Below, piece by piece: positions 56,365-64,000 of a stretch of DNA of 64,000 bases. The DNA comes from Tetrapyrgos nigripes (lineage: Eukaryota; Basidiomycota; Agaricomycetes; Agaricales; Campanellaceae), in the NCBI GenBank assembly GCA_013368315.1, contig JAACJM010000087.1:186001-250000 (forward strand), in the 5' to 3' direction. Position 1 is the first letter of the stretch. Every line of letters starts with the position of its first letter. The notes beneath the pieces are model-generated. The model made no database searches. It was not told the DNA's origin and saw only the letters and a program-made list of their open reading frames with translations. The position numbers and the translations under genes are program-made.

Positions 56365-59300
56365 GTGAAAGACGGCAAGCCCATAACAAGTCTACCTACG
56401 CTGGTATGTACAATTGTTTCACCCTTTTCTTCCGTGTTTCTCTCTTTCTTCATTGTTTTGACGGTTTGTCTAAATCATCAGGGTGACACCTTATGGACAC
56501 GACTGCCGTTGAATACAGTGAGTTTAGACTGACGAGGTTCTTCCTTTTTCTGTGTTTTGACGCATTTTCCAGTCATCACCCATCCCTTCGACATTCACTA
56601 CACCTCGCTCTCGCCCCCATCCTCATTCTTAACCTGCCCTGGGTCCACTCCCTACCCAGACTTCAACGTTACACCGCCCGCTCCCATCCCATGCCTCGAC
56701 ACCAACAAATTACAGTATAGAGGGAGTGTTACCTACAAAAGCATTCGAGGTGTAGGGGGCTGGATGGAGCCTTCAAGTCATGGTGGTGGGTGATGGATTT
56801 TAGGAGGGGGAGAGGTTGAGTATTCCCCTCCCAGACTACATCCGCCTCTCGACAACCATCTTCACCAACGCCCTCCTCAAGCCCCAACGCACCCGTCACT
56901 CCTTCTCATCACCCGTGGCTCTCATAAACAACCAATTCCGTCCCAAAATCGTAGCCGAAGGAGTAACGCTGGTTGCGTATACGAGTGATTCGGCGGCGGA
57001 GGAACATTAGGTGGTTTTCGTGGATGGGAATGGAAGAGTGAAGAAGGGGTATACGGGTAAAGGATGAGATGTGGTTGGGTATGCAGAGGGTCCAGGGGAG
57101 GTAGTAAGAGGTGTGGGTGGGGAGGCGGTGAGGGCTATTTGGAAGCACGGTGGGTCTTTCTCCATCTCTCTTTTCCCCCTTTGCGTCTTTCCTTCTTTCT
57201 CTCTTGCTCTTTCTTTCCTTTCGTTTCCTTCAGTCCTCCGTCTCCTGGCATCACTTAACACCTTTAAATTTCAGACCCACCCGCCATCAAACAACCCCCC
57301 CAAACACCTTCACTCCTCAGGCTACCACTCTCTCGCCATCGTCTTTGCGCACTTCTAGACATAACCCCAGCACGAGAGACTCGTTATGTCTATTGCAAGA
57401 GTTGAAGTGGGATTTACACAGGTGGGTACGATCTGGTTCATTCTGCTTTGTATCCTGCCATTCGTCGGTAAAGTGCTTATATAGGTTAACAGGTAGCCCA
57501 AAACGCAAAGCTGGTCGCCATGACCAAACTCGTCCTTCGAGGCATCGGCTGTACCGCCGACACATATCTCATACCCATCCTCCGTCAATACCTAGATGAT
57601 TTCCTCTCTGATTTTGACGCTCATTCATGCAAACGGTCCCGGGCTTTTACGTCTTCCGCTTCGTCGTCATCGGGATCCAAGTCAACTGGCAGGGGGGATA
57701 AAAGAGAGAAAGAAGGGACGAGAAAACCTCGGGTGGAATTTATGTCCCCAACGGAGGCTTGGTCGACACAGACTGATTTAGCGGGTTGAAGAGTATACTG
57801 AATAGGACTATGGGGGTGTGGTTGGGTATGTGTTGACGTGTTACCAGAGAAACGAGGAGAAGGGGAAGAAGGGGAAGGGGATGCCGGTAATTGGGTGAGT
57901 CAAGTCCTCTTTTCTGTATCTTTGTCGATGTCATGATTCTGATCCGTTTCCTCGTTCTCTTCGTCCATTCGTCCCTCCCTTCTTCCTCATCCTCTTCCCT
58001 CATTCCCTGTTCCCCGCCTCTCACCCTCACAGTAATGCAACGTGCACACCGCAATGCGCATACGATAATTCTGATGTAGACACTGGCAGCTTAGACGTAG
58101 GAGGCACCTCAACCTATCCTGCTACACAGGGAGACTTGAGTTGGTGTATGAGATTACGACAGCTGGGTTTATGATGCAGGTGGGTTTTTGATTCTTGGTT
58201 TTGGTTTTGGTTTTGGTTTTCGGTTTTCGGTTTATTTTTTTATTTTTCTCTTTTTCCTCACCTGGGGTCACCCACATACCCCTTGCTCCCATTTTGGTCT
58301 CATTTGTCAAGTCAGCTTTCCTTCTCTTTCTCTTCCTCGCTCTCATTCTCATTCCCGTTTTCATTTTCGTTTCCGTTGGTGTTCCTAGTTAGACGTTGTG
58401 GATATAATGCATTTGCTGATGCTGACGCTGCTTCTTTTGTACTATTAGCTTACATACTACGTACATCGGGTTGCCTACTAGACCCCCGGCATATCAAATT
58501 CTGGTTTTAGCCTGGGTAATACACTCCTCCTTTCCCTCATTCTCCTTCTCTCCGCTCACCACACTACCCACATCACTCACCCCTTCCCCTGTTCTCCCCC
58601 TTCCCCCCCCCCTTTCCTCACCACCAACACTTTTCACATCCCTTTCCGTTCTCTTCCTTTTCTTCTGTCCAACATCCAATTCTAATCTCCCCCCCAACCA
58701 AGGGGTCTTCAGTTGGTCTACCTGAGACCAGACCTTGGGGGGGAGGGGGGTCTGGAGAGACCTTATGACCAAAAGGTACACCATCACATGAAGGGTGTAT
58801 AGACATACTTTATGAAGCCATTTGGATCTGAAAGTGCACAAAACATACTCAGGACCCATAAAAGCCATGTGTAATGAGCTTTCTGGCCTGTAACAATGAA
58901 ATCTCACCTTTAAATGGGATGTAATTCCCATGATCAGTGATGTCACCACTGGTGCCACATCACAAACATTGTCAGAAAATGATTTGCTACCTCAATATGA
59001 TAGGTGTCACACAGAATATATCACTAATCCACAGCATCTGTAGGTTAGCAGAGGGCCTATGAGGTAGCCAGGAGGAAAAATTGATCCGATTTCATGATTT
59101 GTAAGCCATATTTATCTTATCACTTACCATTTTTGGGAAGGAGAGGGGAGGGGGGGGGTCAAGCCGGACCTTATGACCAAAAAGGAACGTCTGGTCTGGT
59201 CATATCATTTTGGAGACCCCTTGCCCCCAACCCACAGTCCTTGCTCAACAACAAAAACAGAAACATGACTCAGCCCTCGGAAAAAGTCTTTTCAAAGGAA

Positions 59301-59530
59301 CATCAATGGGGGGGATCCTGTCTCACATTCGTTAATGGACTGTTTAGAGTGGAGTCTGAGAGTGCAGGTACTGGTGCAGAACTGGGACCAAGGTGAGGTG
59401 AGTGAGTGTTTATTGTTCTGGGGGGTTGAGATTTTCCTCTTTTCGTTGCTTTTTTCCTTGGTGTGGTCAAGCTTGTCTTCATTCTGCCAGATGTTGTTAA
59501 GTAGTACTGGGTTATCTGATACTTCAGACC
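56365..59530 (+). pseudogene. 5-oxoprolinase pseudogene, copy B
   Basis: Parallel to copy A: IRLSTTIFTNALL (56838), EGVTLVAYTSDSAAEE (56956), GEVVRGVGGEAVRAIWKHG (57096), VGFTQ (57408), KLVLRGIGCTADTYL (57523), GGLVDTD with TGA before FSGL (57756-57783), DVGGTST (58095). The start codon is GTG where copy D has ATG. The stops TAG at 57008 and TGA at about 57068 are the same as in copy A; TAG at 57356 is extra. A hAT-like element (58699-59223) interrupts it before the segment LTFVNGLF (59324). Confidence 0.77.
58699..59223. mobile_element. hAT-like non-autonomous element, 525 bp, CAAGGGGTCT ends
   Basis: Ends CAAGGGGTCT and AGACCCCTTG, flanked by a perfect 8-bp duplication CCCCCAAC (58691-58698 and 59224-59231). 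Copy A (45635-45660) shows the site without the insertion. Internal words GACCTTATGACCAAAA near both ends are in direct orientation. Confidence 0.83.
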
Positions 59531-59999
59531 TCATACTTGGTTCTTACGTTTCAAGTTTCTTTGTGTTTTTGTTTTTGCTTTTCAGTTTTCGCTTTCGTAC
59601 GTGGGATTGTGATAGTCTCTCTCGAGTCTATCTTCTCTCGAGTCTTCTCTGTTCTTTTGGTTTTGGGTTTTCATTTTATCACTTGACGCTATGTATTCTC
59701 TTTTCTTCTAATTATTCACCTGTTCAGAATTCTGAGACTCGGAAGCTGCATACTGTATACATGGGAAGACGAAGATTTCGATCTACTTGCGCGAATGGAA
59801 CGGAAATGGTCTTCCTTGAAAGTCCTTTTAATGTAGATTAGCAGAAATTTTATTAGGGTTCAAAACATCAGATGGCCAAAAGCTTCGTCGTTTTGTCGGA
59901 TTGTTTAAGTTTGGCTGATATCGCAAGGATAAGTGGTAATTGGGACCATCGGAAGACAGTTTGCGATTTGCCTGTAAGATATGGTAGTAGTAGTAGGGT

Positions 60000-60560
60000 A
60001 GTAGTATTTGTTTCGAATCGGCATTCAATGCATTCTGAAGAGACTACGATGGTTCCGAGAAAGATTGATATAATAGTTCATACAAATGGAATAACAGAAG
60101 CTCGCCGAAAAAGCTCTTCGTGGATGTCAATCAAACGACATAAGGCTACAAATTCATCTTTGGCTCTGAATATCCATCGCGCGCTGTAGATCGAACAAGA
60201 TTTGCGATGCAAATAGTATATGCAGGTGGCGAGAAAATTCGGGATAGCTCTGCAAGCAACTAAGATTTAGTGCAATAGTAAGGCAGTTCAAATTTCAATA
60301 AACGTATGGACCCGATGAAAAGTGGGCTCTGATAAGCGTGCTACCTACCCACGTACACGCAATCGGCATTTCTAGTCTAGCCCTAGAAAAGCGAGGACGA
60401 TGGAGAGGATTGTTAAAGACTATGATATGATATACCTACAGCAAAACAGAGACTAAATGAATAAGTTCAATAAGGGGAATATGGACGGCTCAGGCGATTG
60501 GGTGGTGTCATCTCCACGATGGTACGACGGTGGTGGTGGTTGGATAGTATACGGAGACGA
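60000..60560 (+). repeat. Leader block, unit C
   Basis: Fourth copy of the block at 28681, 36184 and 46533. The plus-strand frame IVHTNGITEARRKSS and the minus-strand frame LIDIHEELF are both kept fairly open among copies, so I cannot decide whether either is coding. Confidence 0.6.
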
Positions 60561-60562
60561 GG

Positions 60563-60828
60563 TTTCGCAAAGCCTTATCTTTGATTCTCTAGTACGCTGC
60601 ATATAAAGGGTCATGTGACTTCAGAAGACACTTTTCAAAACTTCTTGCGCTTTGCCATCAACCACTCTATCGAGCGTTAAAGACCAAGTTGTGAAGATCT
60701 TATTACATCAAGGTCAGCAGGTCTTTTGCGAGACCTTATATTTGATGCTGCATTGCGCTTCTTATAAACATTCATGTGACTTTAGACACTTTTCAAGCTT
60801 CTCGCACTGTGCAACCACCGTTCGAAAG
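60563..60828 (+). promoter_or_regulatory. Doubled promoter block of NLR-C
   Basis: Same two-block arrangement as upstream of NLR-B, with GCATATAAAGG at 60600 and CTTATAAACATTC at 60761, the latter about 65 bases before the ATG at 60829. Confidence 0.6.
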
Positions 60829-63800
60829 ATGAAACGAGGCATTGACAACGTGACTGAACAAAACAAATGCAAAAAACTGGTAATAGCAGGTCAGTATGAA
60901 TAAGACTTCAGAAAATCAACAGTGACTTTAATTCTGTATGAAATGTAGATCCAGATACTGGTCCAGTTGGAAGAGCAGCTGAGAATGAAACTTATCTTGA
61001 TGGTCAAATTCCACAAGGACCAAGGATCACTGCAGGGAGAGACGTGCATATGAAAAATGTCCAGGGGGACCAGAACCAGACTATCAACAATGATTATCGC
61101 CAGACAGTCAACTCGAACAATATTAATAATACTTTTGTCATGGGGGATATGAATGCAAGTATGTTATTTGACTCTGAATTACTTTGTGAAAGAGTAGGAC
61201 TGTATACTTACACTCATTAGTGAATAACATCAAGAAGTGGATCAATGCGCCTGATTCATCTATCAATTTCATTGCTGCTTATGACAAAATAACAGAAGGC
61301 ACTGGAGAGTGGCTCCTCGAAGACTCTAGATTTATTGAATGGAAAGAAAAAGGAGGCCTGCTCTGGCTTCAAGGCAAAGGTGGGCTTGACTTAACTTAAT
61401 GTAGACCAATTCCCTGACTGAAATCTGTTCTAGCTGGTTCTGGAAAGACTTTCCTGCTGTAAGTATTCTGACTTCAAAAGGGAATCCTATGACCATTGAC
61501 TTTTAATTCTTTAGCACCAAAGCCATTGCGAGTCTTAAGGCTAAGAATCATGATGTCCTCTACTTTTATTTTGATACTCGAGATCAGGGCAAGGCCAAGA
61601 TGACCTATAGGGGAATACTTGCTTCTCTTATGCTGGATACAGGCCTTCAATTCAGTTCAGCTCAGCTTAAGTCTCTATATGAGAGATACAACTCAGGAAG
61701 GGATCAAATGCCAGCTGATGCTATGAAGTCTACCTTGTTGGACCTGTTAAAGCAGGGATCTTTATCTATCTATATCTTTATGGATGCTTTTGATGAATGT
61801 AAAATTCAGGACCAGCATTTGGTAGCAGATTTTATTCAACAGCTCCTCAGACTAGGCATCAACATTCATATTTTTGTTAGCTGCAGATATCCAGCTAATC
61901 ATATTGGGATGAATGCTGGTACTTATGAGATATCTCTCAACACAGAAGTTGTAGAGGGAGATATAGAGATATATATCCAACAATCTCTCCAATCCAGGGA
62001 GTGATTTTCGAAGATCAGAGAGGAGGTAACAGAGGCCTTATTCCATGGTTCCCATGGACAGTAAGTATTATTTTTCTCATGTAATTTATTTAGACACTAA
62101 TACTATAAAGGATTCGATGGGTAGATTGCCAAATTCAATATTTCCAGCAGCTAGGGTCAGGGTGAGCAATCAGGAAAGCCCTGAAAAGTCTACCAAAAAC
62201 CTTGGAGGAAACTTATGAGCAGGCATTGAATGCTATCAAAAAGGAGCATCAAGAAGATGCACAGGCCATATTGAAATGGCTTTTATTTGGATATGAAGAA
62301 TTGACTATGAAAATGGTGCCAGAAATACTTCGAATTGATTTTGAGCAACAAAGTTTAGATGATCCTGAGCCCATACAGGGACATGAGTTGTGCAACATTA
62401 TCAGCTCAACATTAGTTGTGGTCCAACAAGTGACTCGCTGGAATTATCTGACTTACCAGACCGATCGACAAGAAGATATCCTACAACTAGGACATCCATC
62501 AGTGAAAGAGTATATTGTTTCAGGAGAAATCAAAGAAAATTCAGCCAAGCTTTTCCACATCAATGATCAGCTGGCACATGAATTCATTGCTCAATGTTGT
62601 TTAATCTATCTAGTGGATTGTGGAAAAGGTGGACATATAAACCAGAAACTGTTTCCTTTAGCATATTATGCTGTGAACAGATGGACAGAACATGTCAGAA
62701 ATTTACAACAATTGGGAGATCCAGTCAAGTGTTTAAGTTTACATTTGCTCACAGATAAAAACACATCCTGCTTGACATGGATGAAGTCAGCACATTCTCT
62801 TGAAGCTGCAGGGTCAGCTCTGCCATTTTATTATGCCACCATGGTTAATCTGCCTAATATGATGATGTTCATGATGGAGAATGGGGCAGATGTCAATGCT
62901 CAGGGTGATAGATATGGCACTGCACTCCAGGTTGCTTCATATCATGGAAATGTAGACATAGTCCAGCTCCTGCTTGAGAATGGGGCAGATGCCAATGCTC
63001 AGGGTGGAGAATATGACAATGCACTCCAGGCTGCTTCATATAGAGGAGATGTAGACATAGTCTTTATTCGGATATGATGAGTTGACTATGAAAATGCTGC
63101 CAGAAATATTTCGGATTGATTTTGAGCAACAAAGTTTAGATGATTCAGAGCCCATACAGGCACATGAGTTGTGCAACATTATCAGCTCAACATTAGTTGT
63201 GGTCCAACAAGTGACGCGCTGGAATCATCCGACTTACCATTTTGAACAACAAGAAGTAATCCTACAACTAGGACATCCATCAGTGAAGGAGTATATTGTT
63301 TCAGAAGAAATCAAAGAAAGTTCAGCCAAGCTTTTTCAGATCAATGATCAGCTGGCACATGAATTCATTGCTCAATGTTGTTTAATCTATCTAGTGGTTT
63401 GTGGAAAAGATGGACATATAGACTGGGAACAGTTTCCTTTAGCATATTATGCTGTGAACAGATGGACAGAACATGTCAGAAATTTACAACAATTGGGAGA
63501 TCCAGTCAATTGTTTAAGTTTACATTTGCTCACAGATACAAATACATCCTGCTTGGCCTGGATGAACTGGAGGCATTATTCTCCTAAGGCTAGTGCAGAG
63601 TCTGCTCTGCCATTTTATTATGCCAACATGGCTAATCTCCCTAATATGATACTGTTAATGATAGAGAACGGGGAAGATGTCAATGCTCAGGGTGGTCAAT
63701 ATGGCACTGCACTCCAGGCTGCCTCATTGGAAGATAATGTAGACATGGTCAAGCTTCTGCTTGAGAATGGGGCAGATGTCAATGCTCAGGGTGGTGAATA

Positions 63801-64000
63801 TGGCAATGCACTCCAGGCTGCTTCATATGGAGGAGAAGTAGACATAGTCAAGCTTCTGCTTGAGAATGGGGCAGATGTCAATGCTCAGGGTGGAATGTAT
63901 GGCAATGCACTCCAGGCTGTTTCATTTAGAGGAAATGTAGACATAGTCAAGCTTCTGCTTGAGAATGGGGCAGATGTCAATGCTCAGGGTGGAGAATATG
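60829..64000 (+). pseudogene. NLR-C: broken and internally rearranged NACHT-ankyrin gene
   Basis: Exons 60829-60889, 60949-61158, 61221-61379, 61434-61458, 61515-62060 and 62111 onward copy NLR-B exon for exon. TGA at 62002-62004 (codon 315) replaces TTA. After about two ankyrin repeats the reading reaches a junction at about 63060. There GACATAGTC is followed directly by TTTATTCGGATATGATGAG, the DNA of the helical region before the repeats, in another phase and resembling NLR-A. From 63064 that phase stays open to the window end (LFGYDELTMKML, LGHPSVKEYIVSEE, then new ankyrin repeats). So the middle of the gene is present twice. Confidence 0.82.

Larger units (their letters stand above)
46342..59808 (+). 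repeat. Segmental duplication unit B
   Basis: Same order as unit A: leader block, doubled promoter block, NLR-B, shared block, oxoprolinase copy B. It contains a copia element (51483-55798) and a hAT-like element (58699-59223) absent from the matching places in unit A. Confidence 0.8.
59809..64000 (+). repeat. Segmental duplication unit C (continues beyond window)
   Basis: Almost the same as unit B from the GGTCTTCCTTGAAAG start through the NLR exons, lacking the B-box-like segment and some leader sequence (joined at about 60562). Confidence 0.8.

Overview
The window looks like a transposon-rich, gene-poor stretch of a filamentous fungal genome, most likely a basidiomycete (probably Agaricomycetes). 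The evidence is short GT-AG introns of 50-62 nt, chromodomain Ty3 retrotransposons, Ty1/copia elements, many small terminal-inverted-repeat elements, and NACHT-type NLR genes with ankyrin repeats. The class-level placement is inference; no marker gene fixes the species.

Layout. 1-7057: a Ty3/gypsy chromovirus on the minus strand (5' LTR 6493-7057, an extra open frame before gag, gag, protease, RT, RNase H, integrase, chromodomain), killed mainly by TGA stops. 7058-20218: a mosaic of degenerate repeats, including an AAGCTAACACTC-type minisatellite, TIR elements, a RecQ-like helicase relic (minus, about 14989-15734), a 671-bp hAT-like element and a 569-bp foldback element (18933-19501) sitting in an unrecognised minus-strand gene relic. 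20219-26204: a second, more decayed plus-strand copy of the same Ty3 family, with a nested solo LTR (23673-24054) and a deletion that fuses integrase to the 3' LTR. 26205-28675: two hAT-like short elements with perfect 8-bp target duplications. 28675-35810: a degraded copy of the repeat unit seen later, a 2-kb inverted-repeat segment and a duplicated unknown exon pair.

36011-64000 is a tandem segmental duplication and the most interesting part. Each unit carries (i) a conserved leader block, (ii) a doubled promoter block, (iii) a multi-exon NLR gene (short N/Q-rich N-terminus, NACHT P-loop NTPase, about 10-12 nearly identical 33-residue ankyrin repeats), (iv) a short shared block and (v) a dead 5-oxoprolinase gene. 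NLR-A (37035-40432) has a nonsense codon just after the P-loop. NLR-B (47590-50774, six exons, 967 aa) is the only intact copy. NLR-C (60829 to beyond the window) has a nonsense codon and an internal rearrangement that repeats the middle of the gene. The ankyrin repeats are nearly identical in DNA between and within genes, except at a few codon positions that match the binding-surface positions of ankyrin proteins. This is the pattern expected of a fungal recognition (heterokaryon-incompatibility or immune-type) receptor family evolving by repeat shuffling.

The history can partly be read. The oxoprolinase copies share premature stops, so that gene was dead before the duplication. Afterwards unit A gained a 1349-bp hAT-like element, and unit B gained a 4316-bp copia element (TSD GGCAA, LTRs differing at 5 of 234 positions) and a 525-bp hAT-like element. 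The matching sites in the sister units serve as empty-site references.
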